A stretch of DNA of 64,000 nucleotides from positions 21,446,002 through 21,510,001 of the forward strand of contig NC_084813.1 in assembly GCF_963583255.1 (NCBI RefSeq). The letters run 5' to 3'. The notes beneath the pieces are model-generated. The model worked only from the letters and a program-made list of their open reading frames with translations. It ran no database searches and was not told the DNA's origin. Position numbers and translations under genes: made by a program. Positions 1 through 10,755 of the stretch are shown here, piece by piece. Origin of the DNA: Pyrus communis (lineage: Eukaryota; Streptophyta; Magnoliopsida; Rosales; Rosaceae). Numbering within the stretch: the first letter of the stretch is position 1; every line of letters begins with the position of its first letter.

Positions 1-155
1 TTGTGTTGTAGTATAGTCTATAGATGATGATTTACTTCATATATGTCATTCAGATTGTTAATGCTAACCACTGTTCTTCAAGAACTATTTTTTGCAGTAT
101 AATATTAATATGTTGAACTGCAATACTTGTATCCTTATAAATTGTTTGATCTATT

Positions 156-290
156 TTTTTATTTGTCAATATTAAGGGAAGATGAGAGTTCGAAACTATT
201 ACAATAATTTAGAAGATGAGGGAGTTTCGAACCCGAGACGCTTGGGTGGAAACCTAACACCTTATTCACTAAGATATTGGATCAGATGTT
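156..290 (-). mobile_element. tRNA-derived SINE (family 1) with perfect 13-bp TSD
   Basis: The minus strand reads as a tRNA-like head. A B-box-like GGTTCGAAACTC lies about 60 nt from the 5' end, preceded by an A-box-like stretch (TTAGTGAATAAGGTG). The other end is T-rich on the plus strand, that is, an A-rich 3' tail. The element is bounded by identical direct repeats TGTTTGATCTATT at 143-155 and 291-303, the size expected for LINE-assisted target-primed insertion. The body differs from the second SINE family in this window. The TSD and B box are seen directly; the SINE assignment is inference. Confidence 0.65.
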
Positions 291-303
291 TGTTTGATCT
301 ATT

Positions 304-588
304 GGTTGGTCAAGTTCTAGAGAAAATCTCACACCCTCTCTAATAAAATCAATCATTCTCATCCACTCTTCAATCTACGATTTTGGATCGAGCAAAGCAA
401 AGGAGAATGAAGGAGCAAGCATAAACAAGGATGTCTAGAACGAGAAAAATGGTGTATAGAAATCCTTTTCCTATCTTTTCTTCAAGTGCTGACAACATGT
501 AGTTTATGATTTAACAAATGCGGTACAAGCAAAGCAAAGTGAGTGGCAAACCATAGAGTAGCGAAGTTGGTTAGAACTCCCTCATTTG
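304..588. other. intergenic spacer
   Basis: AT-rich sequence between two SINEs. I see no coding or RNA gene. Confidence 0.5.
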
Positions 589-602
589 CACTCAAGTTGT
601 AG

Positions 603-770
603 TATTTTTTTTAAACAAACGATATTCTCTACACAAAAGGGGTGGGGATGCCTCAGCCCCACAATATGCTAACAATAATGTAGTTCAAATTCACCTTTAG
701 CGATAATCGAACCTAAGACCTCTCACTTACAAATGAAGAAGAATGCTACTAAATCGTAGTATTAAGTGGT
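603..770 (-). mobile_element. tRNA-derived SINE (family 2, full-length copy)
   Basis: About 168 bp, reading on the minus strand from a tRNA-like 5' head to an A-run (T-run at 605-613 on the plus strand). It is flanked by 14-bp direct repeats, CACTCAAGTTGTAG at 589-602 and CACTCAAGTTATAG at 771-784, differing at one base. The same body recurs at 41755-41925 (full, minus), 14262-14427 (plus), 13451-13575 and 40283-40376 (partial, plus). The best copies have a B-box-like GGTTCGATTCTC. The repeated unit, tail and TSD together identify a retroposed SINE. Confidence 0.75.
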
Positions 771-952
771 CACTCAAGTTATAGTTTAGATTAAAATATT
801 GCTTGAATACCAACTGTGGTAGGAAAATGTGAAGTCGAATTTTTAACCCATAATACTTCTACCTCTACCTGTCATAGATAGTAATCCGCTGACTGTTAAC
901 ATGGAGTAAAAACAATGTTAAAATATCAAATATAGGGATCTGGAACAACGAA

Positions 953-1024
953 GTCGTTGTAGTATAGTGGTAAGTATTCCCGCCTGTCACGCGGGTGACC
1001 CGGGTTCGATCCCCGGCAACGGCG
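953..1024 (+). tRNA. tRNA-Asp(GUC)
   Basis: A 72-nt nuclear tRNA gene. The acceptor arms GTCGTTG (953-959) and CAACGGC pair along seven positions. The anticodon GTC is at 986-988 in the loop of a CCCGC/GCGGG stem. The T-arm has GGTTCGATCCC, which is also the internal B box; the A box lies in the D-arm (GTATAGTGGTAAG). No intron and no encoded CCA, as usual for nuclear tRNA genes. A T6 run follows at once. It delivers aspartate for GAC/GAU codons. It looks intact and functional. Confidence 0.97.
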
Positions 1025-1029
1025 TTCAG

Positions 1030-1035
1030 TTTTTT
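1030..1035 (+). terminator. RNA polymerase III terminator of tRNA-Asp
   Basis: A run of six T residues begins six bases after the end of the tRNA, the standard Pol III stop signal. Confidence 0.8.
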
Positions 1036-1299
1036 AATTTTTAGCTGTATATTTTGTTTTTCCATTTTTTCAGAGGCCGAGCTGCGGTTATCTCTGGCCT
1101 GTGATGTGAGAAGCTCACCAACTTACAGAAAGTTTGACTTTTCAAGTTTTTCACGACCCCCTTGTGCGTGCATGTAATTATTTGGTAGTTCCAAGTTCGC
1201 TTTTGCTCACCCGTAATTCAAAGTAACTGTTTATCTTTTCAGAATTAATGTATCCATCACACTTTCTTTTAAAATCCTGTCACGTGTCTATCTAATTAG

Positions 1300-1469
1300 A
1301 ATAATGTTATGAAATCAAAATTTTTAAACCACTTTGCAAACCAAATAACGTGTAAATAATAAAAAATAAGCACGTTAATCGACAGTTAATTAATAATTCA
1401 ATTATCTCCAAACATATCATTTTGTTTGCAAATTTGATTTCAAAAATTTGATCTCCTTAACATTACCCC
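1300..1469. mobile_element. small MITE-like element with ~55-bp inverted ends
   Basis: The left end (from TAATGTTATGAAATCAAAA) and the reverse complement of the right end (TAATGTTAAGGAGATCAAA) match imperfectly over about 55 bp, around a short AT-rich centre. There is no coding capacity. I could not settle the TSD or superfamily. Confidence 0.45.
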
Positions 1470-1493
1470 GTTTAACTAACTACGTTTACATTT

Positions 1494-1570
1494 ATGCCTC
1501 CAACTCCAACTCCAAGCTTGGAGGCATTATCCATTGTATTTCCACATATATGCCTCCAACTCCAAGCTTA
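1494..1570. repeat. direct repeat plus short perfect hairpin
   Basis: ATGCCTCCAA at 1494-1503 and TTGGAGGCAT at 1518-1527 form a 10-bp perfect inverted repeat. The phrase TGCCTCCAACTCCAAGCTT recurs in direct orientation near 1551-1569. No function is evident. Confidence 0.5.
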
Positions 1571-2501
1571 CCAGTCATACAAAATATATTAAAGGTCTCT
1601 TAGTTTTATCGAATTCGAAATTGACTGTTTCTTTCATATGATCTGAGATTAATTTATCACTTGAATTTTATTTACAGTAACGAAGATAAAACAATTAGCT
1701 TACATAAACACGCACATTCATATTAATAACAAATTTAACCCAAAAATTAAATACAAACTAACAAATACCAAGTGCATTGGAGAAGCCAACAAAAACACAT
1801 TTTGACAAATGGCAGATTCCAAATAAACCCTTCGTTATCTCTTAACTTTGCCGGCTCAGTTCATTTCGTTAACTCTTATATATATTCACTCCTTCCACCA
1901 CCCAAAACGAAAACCTTTTAAGTTTCTAAAGATAAATAAGTTGTATTTAACCAGTCTTTCATGTAAACACCAATATGACTAAATAACGTGTATGGAGGAT
2001 GGAGCATTGCCACGTTTGATAAATTTTAGGTAATTTCAATAAATAAATATGATACATGTAAGCGTTACTATACTTATTAAAAATGACGTAAATTTTGACA
2101 AAAAACAAACATGATGCAAATATCTAAATTCATTTACTTTTATTGATATTTTGTAGTGATAGTTTGTTTATCGCAAACTTATAATGATTTAACATTCTTC
2201 ATTTGACCTCTCACACTCCTACTTCAAGTTAAGATTTTTTTTTTTTTTTTTTCGGCCGTAAAAATATTCAAATCATTTTTGTTTTATTGGCCACATATTT
2301 ACCAAGTCAGAGTCGACGAGGGCATTTCAGTAATCCCACCTCGAATATCCCATAAAACCCCCTCATATGCCGGCCGAGGATCTAATTTGCCGCCATTTCA
2401 AACGTGGTGGTTTGTTTTTGGTCTCATCTCTTTCCCAAACAAACGCAGACAAATCAACTTCTCAAATCCTTCGTTTCTCACACACAAGTAATCAATACAC
2501 T
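1571..2501. other. upstream region of the QWRF gene
   Basis: AT-rich spacer with a T-run near 2226-2251. No gene is seen. The last part probably holds the promoter and 5' leader of the gene that starts at 2546. Confidence 0.4.
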
Positions 2502-2528
2502 TCTCTCTCTCTCTCTCTCTCTCTCTCT
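2502..2528 (+). repeat. (CT)n microsatellite in the 5' leader
   Basis: Pure CT repeat ending 18 bp before the ATG at 2546. Pyrimidine tracts like this are common in plant 5' leaders. Confidence 0.85.
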
Positions 2529-2545
2529 ACATACAGACACAGAGA

Positions 2546-4822
2546 ATGAAGAACGATCAAGTGGTGACAGACCAATCCCACAAACCCAGAAGAGCCAAAT
2601 CCCGCGAAGTAAGCTCGCGGTTTCTATCATCGCCAACCACCACAGAAACCACCACGCTCCCGTCACCGAACCACCCCATCTCGCCGGTCCGGCGCAAACC
2701 CGTTTCACCTTTCTCCGATGCCCGAAAACCCAAAACGCAGCTCGAGGATTCGGGCCCCACCCGCGGACTATGGCCCTCTTCAACGCACAAGAAGCTCGAC
2801 ACTCTCGCCGACCACCTCGGAAACGACAGGCGCGAAGATCGCGTCCAGCGTAAGGATTCAATCTTTGACAGAGGAAGGAGCTGCAGAGAGTTTGGTTCGT
2901 TGGATAATCCCAAAGAGAAAGGGAGAGAAAGCGCCAAAGAAAGTCACTTACCGTTTCTTGGCGGGTCGATGAGATACACTGGAAAGTTCAGGTTTTCCAG
3001 AAAATCTAACTCTCCTTCTTCTTCTACTTCGTCGTCTTCCAGCAAGTTTTCAAGCAGTTCGAATGTGGCTGCTCCTCGGAGATTTTCAGTGGACGAAAAT
3101 GCTCTGTATCAGAAACAATCTCGGAGAAATTCGGATGGTTTTCCGGATACCCTTGATTCAGAATCGGAATGCAGTGACGGCTCTTCAGGGATGATTATGG
3201 GGTCTCCGAATGTTGGTTCAGCTGCTCGAAAATCGGGCGTAGAGGTTTCTTCCAAGTACATGAATGAGATACCTTTGAGGCATCGAAGAGGGACGTCGGA
3301 TTCTAACATCGCAAATCCGATATCAGGAGATAAGTCTCCGAAGCTGAACAAATTCACCATTAAAAATGTGATGAGGAGGGCTCATTCTCTGACGGCGACA
3401 ACACAGTGGGCGTTGTCGCCGGGAAGAACAGGGTCACCGACGATGTCTGTGGAGAATAAGGGAGTACCAATGTCATTTTCGAGCTTGAAGCCTCCTACAA
3501 GTCCCTCGAAAACCAAAGGGGTGGAGAAGTTGTTCAACATGGGGTTGGACTTGTTCAAGAGTAAAAAATCTTCTTCTTCTAATGTCTTGCTGGTGAGGTC
3601 TAATTCGGTTTCTTCTTCTTCTTCTAATGTCTTGCTGGTGAGGTCTAATTCGGTTTCTTCGGGCTCAAGTATGACAGAGATGGGTCATCAACTCCGGTTG
3701 CTTCATAATCGATATTTGCAGTGGCGGTTTGCAAATGCTAGAGCTGCTGTTGTAAATCAGAACATAGCAGATCAAGCACAGGTATGTCTCGGTGCAATTA
3801 GAAATAAAATCACTAAATATAAGTTATATTTAATTGTCAAAGTTTTCTGTGCAAGACTTTGAACATTCTTCAACATTTGCAGGTCAATGTTTTATATGCT
3901 TGGGATGCTCTGATGAAGTTACGGCATTCCGTGCTACAGAAGAAAGTGAAGTTACAAAAAGAAAGGCTTGATATGAAGCTGAACTTCATACTCTATTCTC
4001 AAGTGAGTGGCAAACTACGATACCTAAAGGTTTTCGTTACGAGGTTTGATGGTGTATATATGTTTGGATTGATTCAAACAACCTGTGTTAATATGTTTGT
4101 AATTTATGTAGCTTAAGCAATTGGATTCTTGGGGAGAAATGGAAAGGCAACACATGGCAGCAGTTTGCATGATGAAAGAGTGCTTGCATTCTGTTGTCTG
4201 CAGGGTGCCTCTCGTTGAAGGTGCAGAGGTAGGGGAAAGGAAACTGACTCTAATCTTTTGTTTTCGGCAAAAGAGATGCATTTTTTCTGACAAAACCGAG
4301 TGCGAATGCAGGCGGACACTCAATCTGCTTCCGTTGCTCTTCGACATGCTTCGGATCTCACCACTTCCATTAAGTTGTTGCTTTCTAATTTCTCACCATT
4401 GGTATGCGCGCTTCAGTTGTTTTATAATGTTGTATACTTGGGTTTCATGTAATGTGGACTTACATTGAAGCCGATTTTTGAACAGGCAGAGCAAGCTGCT
4501 CCGTTACTGTCGGAATTAGCGGACGTGGTTGCACAGGAAAAATTGCTTTTAGAGGAGTGTCTTGAGCTTTTCAGAAACATTTCCATACTAGAGGTAATAA
4601 GCTAACTCTTTTTTCCTTACAAAAACTATACATGTTACAAAATTACACTTACTAATGCTTAGTGTCACATGACTTATGAACCGAAAAACTGACTTGTTCC
4701 TTCTGCTTTTGTTCGGACAGATTGAAGAGAGGAGTTTGAAGTGCAGTATAATTCAGTTAGAACTTTGGAAACAAGAACAAATTAATTGGCACGAACCAAG
4801 ACAAATAGATATCACGTCATGA
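2546..4822 (+). CDS. QWRF-motif protein (AUG8/EDE1-like, DUF566), six exons
   Basis: Exons are 2546-3781, 3883-4002, 4112-4228, 4312-4401, 4486-4593 and 4721-4822. All introns are GT..AG and phase 0, giving 590 aa. The long first exon encodes a basic Ser/Pro-rich disordered region with GLWPSS near residue 74. It ends with LHNRYLQWRFANARA, holding the family-defining QWRF at 392-395. The later exons give the alpha-helical DUF566 domain. In Arabidopsis this family includes AUG8 and ENDOSPERM DEFECTIVE1, which bind microtubules with the augmin complex, and SCO3. Microtubule binding here is inferred from the family. The last exon departs from the usual IEVExCSLR helix and ends with a short polar tail. 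A 45-bp tandem duplication lies in exon 1. Which family member this is remains open. Confidence 0.9.
3568..3660 (+). repeat. 45-bp tandem duplication in QWRF exon 1
   Basis: A unit encoding NVLLVRSNSVSSSSS occurs twice in direct, in-frame succession. The marker AATGTCTTGC is at 3581 and again at 3626. It lengthens the Ser-rich linker by 15 residues without breaking the frame. Confidence 0.9.
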
Positions 4823-5573
4823 TTTGCGACGATGTTATACAGCACACCAGCACGGGCGCTAAGTGACATCATATTTCCTAGAAATTGTTGGTTGGAAGAT
4901 GATTGATGCATGAAACTGGCCTTTGCAATGTATATGTGAGTATAAGGTTCTGTAAATGAGCAAGAAAGTTTTGGTCATTAGCTGATTGAATCTCAATTTT
5001 CTTTTTACGTAGACACGGTCTTTCTCTCATGTTGCTTAGTAGGAATATCGCTTGTAATAAAAAAAAATCGTAGGTATACCACGTTTGGCTCTTACTGATT
5101 CTGCTTTCTTATCATGTGTGTTTTTGTAACACGTTGACAACATCTTTTTATGCTAGTTTTCACTGTAACGGCACTTCTCACATTGCAAACCCTAGATGAA
5201 TTTGAATAATTCATGTGACTGTATGGCCGTCACACTCGAACTGTACTCAGGCCGGCCAGCTGCTGCAACAAAATGTTTACTGGTCATCATGTTTCTTTTA
5301 TTTAATTAATCCATTTGGTCAACACGTACTTATGTTTCAATTTACAGTTGTTGATTGAGATGAAAATCAATGACGAAGTCAAACCCAATTCAAACGGTAT
5401 CTCATTTAGGAGATGCAGCCATGTGGTAGTTCATGGGCAACCATGAATCCCAATTTCTCCTCCAATGTCCGTCCTCTTAAGGAGTGAAGGTTGCTACAAG
5501 CCTCTCACCAATCCAAACCCGAAACACCTACCTGCCAAACAGGAAAGTTGATCAAATTACTTGAGCTGCGAAG
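4823..5573. other. 3' end of QWRF gene and upstream region of syntaxin gene
   Basis: Contains the presumed 3' UTR of the QWRF gene and the promoter/leader of the syntaxin gene. I see no additional gene or repeat. Confidence 0.5.
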
Positions 5574-6491
5574 ATGAACGATTTGTTTATGAGCGATTCG
5601 TTCAACAGATACAAGGACCTTGAACGCCAAGTCTACATCGATGACATGCAGGATGGAGGCGAGGCATGGAAAGAGACCGTCAATCTTGATGGATTCTTCA
5701 AGGAGATAGAGAATGTCCAACGTGACATGAGAGCTGTGGTGCAGCATTACAAGCGGTTAGAGGGAGCGAACGAGGAGACCAAGCTCGTCCACGATGCCAA
5801 GTCCATGAATGGGCTTCGTGCACAGATGGATTCCGATGTTGAGCAGGTGTTGAAGTTGGTTAAACTCATCAAGGGGAAGCTAGAAAAGCTCGAACTCTCC
5901 AATGCCGATCAGCGAAAAGTTCCAGGGTGCGGCACAGGGTCATCTTCGGATCGAACCAGAACTTCAGTGCTCAATGGCTTGGCCAAGAAGCTAAGGGACA
6001 TGATGGATGATTTTCAAGGATTAAGGGCCAAAATTGCATGCGAATACAAAGAGACAGTTCAAAGGAGGTACTTCACAATTACAGGTGAGAAGGCCAACAA
6101 GGAAACAATAGAGAATTTGATATCGAGCGGAGAGGGAGAGACATTGCTCCAGAAGGCGATCGAGGAGCAGGGCCGCGGCCAAGTTTTGGACACGGTTCAA
6201 GAAATCCAAGAGAGGCTTGGTGCTGTGAAGGAGATGGAGAAGAGCCTCATTGAGCTCCACCAGGTGTTCCTTGACATGGCTGCACTCGTAGATGCACAAG
6301 GGCAGCAGTTGAACGACATTGAGAGCCACGTGGCGCGCGCCAATTCGTTCGTTAGGCGGGGAACCGTGCAGCTTGAGGTGGCTAAGGACTATCAGAAGAG
6401 TACCAGGAAGTGCACTTGCATTGCCATTGTTATTGGCACTTGTGTTATTGTCATTCTTCTTTTGCCTATTTTGCTTCACTTCAAGAGTTAA
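5574..6491 (+). CDS. SYP124: Qa-SNARE syntaxin, SYP123/124/125 type
   Basis: A single uninterrupted frame of 305 aa. It starts MNDLF, the conserved start of SYP12 syntaxins. An N-terminal Habc three-helix region spans about 35-165. The linker has [15 protein letters not shown] (118-132). A SNARE helix covers about 207-269 with the zero-layer glutamine Q242 in [13 protein letters not shown]-terminal membrane anchor (281-302) ends in a five-residue tail. The signatures [17 protein letters not shown] and [10 protein letters not shown] fit the pollen/root-hair SYP123-125 group better than KNOLLE or SYP121. By family, it drives fusion of secretory vesicles at the plasma membrane during tip growth. 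All functional residues are present. The exact orthologue is uncertain. Confidence 0.9.
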   Translation: MNDLFMSDSFNRYKDLERQVYIDDMQDGGEAWKETVNLDGFFKEIENVQRDMRAVVQHYKRLEGANEETKLVHDAKSMNGLRAQMDSDVEQVLKLVKLIKGKLEKLELSNADQRKVPGCGTGSSSDRTRTSVLNGLAKKLRDMMDDFQGLRAKIACEYKETVQRRYFTITGEKANKETIENLISSGEGETLLQKAIEEQGRGQVLDTVQEIQERLGAVKEMEKSLIELHQVFLDMAALVDAQGQQLNDIESHVARANSFVRRGTVQLEVAKDYQKSTRKCTCIAIVIGTCVIVILLLPILLHFKS

Positions 6492-6639
6492 CAAAAATAT
6501 GCAACTGCCCTCTGCATTAACAAGAGTTGTATTCTTTGCAAGTTTCTACATTGCTAGGCTTACATTGTACGAATTATTAATTTCATTTTATCTCATAATT
6601 TAACTTTGAATTAATTAGGAGTGGATAATAAAATACTAA

Positions 6640-7165
6640 AACGGGCCGGTGCATTGTTTTGACACTAATTAATTATGTAGGACTTGCTTCACATGACTAT
6701 TGTTCCAAAAATCCCCGTCTAAAGATGTCTAGATCTTGCCTAGGCGTTAGCGGCAAGCCACCATCCTGATTAACTCCTAGGCCGTTTGAAAATTAAGAAA
6801 GAGCCTCTAGACAAGCCTAGATGCCCGCCTAGCCTGCCTAGGCGACTCTCACTTTATAAAAAAATAGATAACTTTGATTTTGCATTTTATTTTATTTTTT
6901 CAATATATTGTAAGATGTTTGTTAAATAATTAGATGAACACTCATTATATGTTTGTTCCTCATATTTTCAATATGTTCTAAACTTTATAATCTATATGTC
7001 ATTCTATTTTACAATTTATGTATTCCAGTACGATTATGTATTTTTTAAGTATAAGTAAATATTTATTTATATGTTAGATAATAAATTTAATTAAAATTAA
7101 AAAAAGGGCCTAAACCCCTGCCTTCGCCCGATTAGCGTCGCTTTTTAAAACCTTGTCGTTCACGT
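6640..7165. mobile_element. degenerate dispersed repeat with CCTAGGCG motifs
   Basis: Between 6715 and 6850 the motif CTAGGCG and variants (CCTAGGCG, GCCTAGATG, CGCCTAGCC) recur. The far end (7110-7160) has a GC-rich stretch before TTTTTAAAACC. An AT-rich core lies between. This pattern is known from abundant non-coding plant repeats. No coding region or clear TSD was found, so the class is open. Confidence 0.35.
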
Positions 7166-7650
7166 TGTGTGAGTCTCTGGTACATATCAAAAGCTACTGT
7201 TCAACTACAACGTGACAACCTGAAACTTCATTTGAACACGATTTAAATAGAAGTAGGCGATTAAGATAAGTGAAACTTCATTAAACTGTAAAACAAATTC
7301 AGTAAAAATTTTCTTTTAGGCATTAGGGCTGGTACATTCTTAGCTGAAATCAACTAGATTTTCAAGTTTTTAAGAACATTTTGTATAAGAGAACTGATAT
7401 GTAATTAGACATCAAGACAGATACATCCTAAAACAATCAAATTTATTATATTTTTTATGCAACTAAGTTGAAACGCATAGCGTTCCGTGATATATTTAAA
7501 AAATTATTATTCTACAGTTCTCGTTGCATGTAAATTTTCTTTTGTAAGTCGGCTTAGTTGTCACCCTTGGGCTTACAAGGACTAACCCAACCCAAGCATA
7601 GGTCCCAACCGCGCTCCATCAGTAATTAGCCCAGACGACGTCGTTTTTTC
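7166..7650. other. intergenic spacer and promoter region
   Basis: AT-rich spacer upstream of the DUF1138 gene. GGGCTTAC and TTAGCCCA (site II-like) occur near 7569 and 7626, and GACGACGTCG near 7634. No gene is seen. Confidence 0.35.
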
Positions 7651-7751
7651 TGTGGGCAAGCCTCTTTCTATAACCAAAGCATTTCTTCGTATTTCCCTTT
7701 CTCGCTCCTCTCTCCCACTCTCTCCCTCTATCTCATTTGAAGCTCAAAGCC

Positions 7752-8107
7752 ATGGCTACTCTAGCGGCGGCCGCAGCTCGTCAACTCGCCACTTCAAGTC
7801 GCATCTCCACGGCGAGAACCTCGTCTCTCCCTTCCAATATAATCCACCGCCGCGTCCTCGCCGGCGCTGCTGGTAATAATCGCAAATTTTCAATCTTGTG
7901 TTTCGTGTATTACTTGATCTCCGATCTGATTTTTTAGTTGATTTGGTTTTCTACCACAAAAAATGTGAAATTTTCAGATCACCATGGGCCCCCAAAGGTT
8001 AACGTCTGGCAAGACCCATTGAGCCCATCTAAATGGAAGGAAGAGCATGTCAGTCTCTCTCACCCCCTACATTTTTTGGTCTTCGATCTCATGAATTTAT
8101 ATATGTA

Positions 8108-8159
<52 letters not shown>

Positions 8160-9639
8160 TGTATGCATGCATGTATTTATTGTTTTGGTATTCAATTTCA
8201 TGAAATTAGTTACTTGTTAAATTTTGGGTTGTGATGATTTTGATGATTTTTCTGGGTTTTGATTTTACCCATTTGTTTGGAATTGATAATCATAAAGAAA
8301 AAAACTAAATTTAATTATGGATTAAGAAGTGTAGCATGATCAATATATAATCAGAAAGATGCATTTTTTGTTGTTTTGGGTTTGAACTGTTTTATCTTCT
8401 GAGTTATTATTTATATTGTGACGAAAAGAGTGATGATTTTCTTAAATATAAACATGGTAAAAGAGAGTTTTAGTTACGGATTAGCGGTTTTACACGTTAC
8501 CTCGATGAAGTTGATTAGTGTTGTTCTTGAACCACTAGTATGATAGAAATTAGTTGACACATTAAGTTGTCTTGACTGGGTTCGGTACTTTTGCAGTTTG
8601 TAATTGTCTCTTTATCTGGCTGGGGTCTACTCATCTTTGGAGGTTACAAGTTTTTCACTGGAGGCAAGGGCAAGAAAGAAGAGGTACTTCAGATTTCTTT
8701 CTCGCTTTAGCACTATAATATTGTTGTGGTGGGTTACGAGCCTAGGCATCGGATATCCTAAGCAACATTGTTGTGGTTATTTGAATGAGCAATGGTTTTT
8801 ATGTAAATGAACGTGGGCAGCGGCTCATGGTCCTGATTTTGGTGTAGTCAATTAGATATGCGTTTATATGACTGTTCACTTTCCCATTCTAGTGAAATGT
8901 TGTTCTTCTACTTTTTTTTTCTTCCAGCGTATAGATTTGTTCACTCTGTGCATGCTGAAAAGTAACTAGGACTCCAAATACGTAATTACATTACCCATGT
9001 TGCATCTCCCATTTTATACTGTTTAGATAAATGATTGTTCTCCTTATGCCCCTTCATCATATTTTGCTGTATATTGTGTGCTTGTGGTTGTCGGATAGAG
9101 ATGGTGTTGTATTAAATGGTTAGTGGTTCATCTATAAGAAAATTTACAAATATAATCATCAGATGAATTGGACAATGTGTAACACGCTTATTTGCAATCT
9201 TCAAGTTGTTCGCATATGGTCAGTTGATCGGATTATCATGGGAGTTGTTTTTTCAAAAATGCGTGTGTGTGTAGATAATAAAATCATGGTGTGTTGTTTT
9301 GTTTCTAGTGTCTGCATAGAGCTAACAATGGATTAGGTTCGGTGAATTTAGGACGAGTCTGGTTTTTATAGAGTGCTTCTATCTGTCATGAAGCATGCAA
9401 TGTAGCTTTTTCTATAATTTGTTCCACTACATTGGGGGACTGTTGTAGTATCTGGGAGAAGAGGAAGACAAAAAACACGTTTGGATTGAATTAGGTAAAC
9501 ATAACTGGAGGTGGCCTTGGCATTTTAATACGGAACGGGGTCACTGATGTAACTCTTGTCTTGTTTTGGACTGTAATTTTAGCTTTTGCTGACTAAAATT
9601 CTTGTTTATTTTCAGAAACTTGTGGAAGCAAAGCACTGA
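7752..9639 (+). CDS. small mitochondrial membrane protein, DUF1138/OZI1-like, four exons
   Basis: Exons are 7752-7872, 7978-8048, 8597-8683 and 9616-9639, all GT..AG, giving exactly 100 aa. Residues 1-40 are rich in Ala, Arg and Ser with no acidic residue, typical of a mitochondrial presequence. Then follow a conserved-looking DHHGPPKVNVWQDPLSPSKW (41-60), a single membrane segment (about 65-84, FVIVSLSGWGLLIFGGYKFF) and a lysine-rich tail. I recall this pattern from the plant DUF1138 family, which includes an ozone-induced Arabidopsis protein. No biochemical role is known to me. The last coding exon has only seven codons (KLVEAKH) plus stop. If intron 3 is retained, the frame instead ends at 8710 with VLQISFSL. 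Intron 2 carries a TA microsatellite. Confidence 0.75.
8113..8154. repeat. (TA)n microsatellite in intron 2
   Basis: About 21 TA units inside intron 2 of the DUF1138-like gene. Confidence 0.9.
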
Positions 9640-10329
9640 GGTTTGGAGTTTTAGATATTCCCAGAACTTCTTCGTAATAACGAGTTTGCTTGGATATAAC
9701 ATGTCTTCATATGTCTTTCTCATTGTCAGAAAATGATCTATGATCTATCTGTGGAGATCGATCCATTGAAAAAGTTGAGGTCAATGGTTTTGTTGGGAGT
9801 TCGTGCCCCTGTTGAGTTGTGCTCTTTTTGTAGTTGCTTTTACGATCCCATGAGTTAACTTTTCATGTTTTGAATAATATAATGGCATCCTTCGTACAAA
9901 TTCTTTAGATTGTGAAGCACAACCCAATCAGACCCGTAATCAATACTTCGTAATCTCTATTTACCCTCGTGCTCTTTCGATTTTCCACCTTCAAGTTTCT
10001 GTTCCCTATCATCTGCTTTTTCAGGGTTTTGAAGCTCCCAAAGAATGCACGGGGTTGATCATCGCTTGTTAGTTTCCAGTTTAAAGCTGCTTCCTCTTAT
10101 TTGCCCACAGACCCACTCTGATCATCCATGAAGAATCTCCTGCTACTCACACTTTCCACTCGATTGGTCTTATAATTTCCCTTCTTCTCCTCCCTCCTAT
10201 ACCTTCACGTTGATCTCCTTTTCTGTCGTCTCTCGCCGCCGCTAAAGCCATGCCTCCCTGTCATTCGACCCCTCACTTTTCTCAAAGCTCTCTTGCGTTT
10301 CCAACTCCCCCGACCCACAGTCGCATTAA
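9640..10329. other. 3' region and spacer, no gene recognised
   Basis: Holds the 3' UTR of the preceding gene, then pyrimidine-rich sequence (about 9950-10320) that looks like leader sequence. I could not find a credible protein in it. A short frame from ATG at 10250 runs straight into the MITE that follows. Confidence 0.35.
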
Positions 10330-10752
10330 GGCGTCATCTCTAATGGAATGGGCTAAAGGTCAAAAAAACCAAAAAATAGCTTCATTTGTCAAAAGACTTA
10401 CTTCCAATCAATGATTGAGCTATAATTTTATGGAGCTTGCCAGGCTATTTTTGGCCAAAAGGGTATCAGACTGGTTAAATGTAGCTTCCTCTTAGCTCTT
10501 TTTTTAGGGCTTAAATCTTTAGTTTTGATAATTGATTTAAATCTAATGGCTGGATTTGAAAACATTCAACAGTAATTTAATAAATTTAAAGTATAAACTT
10601 AAAATTAATAAATTATTAAGGGGTTTATGTTTAACCTCTTCAGTTAGAGATAGTATATAAATATGTCTTGACATTGTTAATTTAAACATAAGTTTTGTAG
10701 AGTTATAATTCTGAATGGGGCTATATTGGGCCCTTTCGGTTTGGAGATGGCC
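10330..10752. mobile_element. Tourist/Harbinger-like MITE, copy 1
   Basis: The ends are imperfect inverted repeats: left GGCGTCATCTCTAATGG; right, reverse complemented, GGCCATCTCCAAACCG. TAA flanks both sides (10327-10329 and 10753-10755), the TSD type of PIF/Harbinger elements. The interior is non-coding and matches copy 2 at 13909-14488 along most of its length, including a shared phrase AAATTTAAAGTATAAACTTA. Confidence 0.7.
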
Positions 10753-10755
10753 TAA

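Noticed and set aside
2404..2861. Overlapping open frames on both strands near the QWRF start
   Set aside because: They overlap the GC-richer first exon and carry no recognisable motifs; the frame from 2546 has the QWRF signature.
6021..6494. Open frame on the minus strand under the syntaxin gene
   Set aside because: Antisense shadow of a well supported Qa-SNARE gene.
8684..8710. DUF1138-like protein ending at 8710 as the main form
   Set aside because: The donor at 8684 and the downstream exon at 9616 give a lysine/acidic tail that fits the family better. Kept only as a possible retained-intron form.
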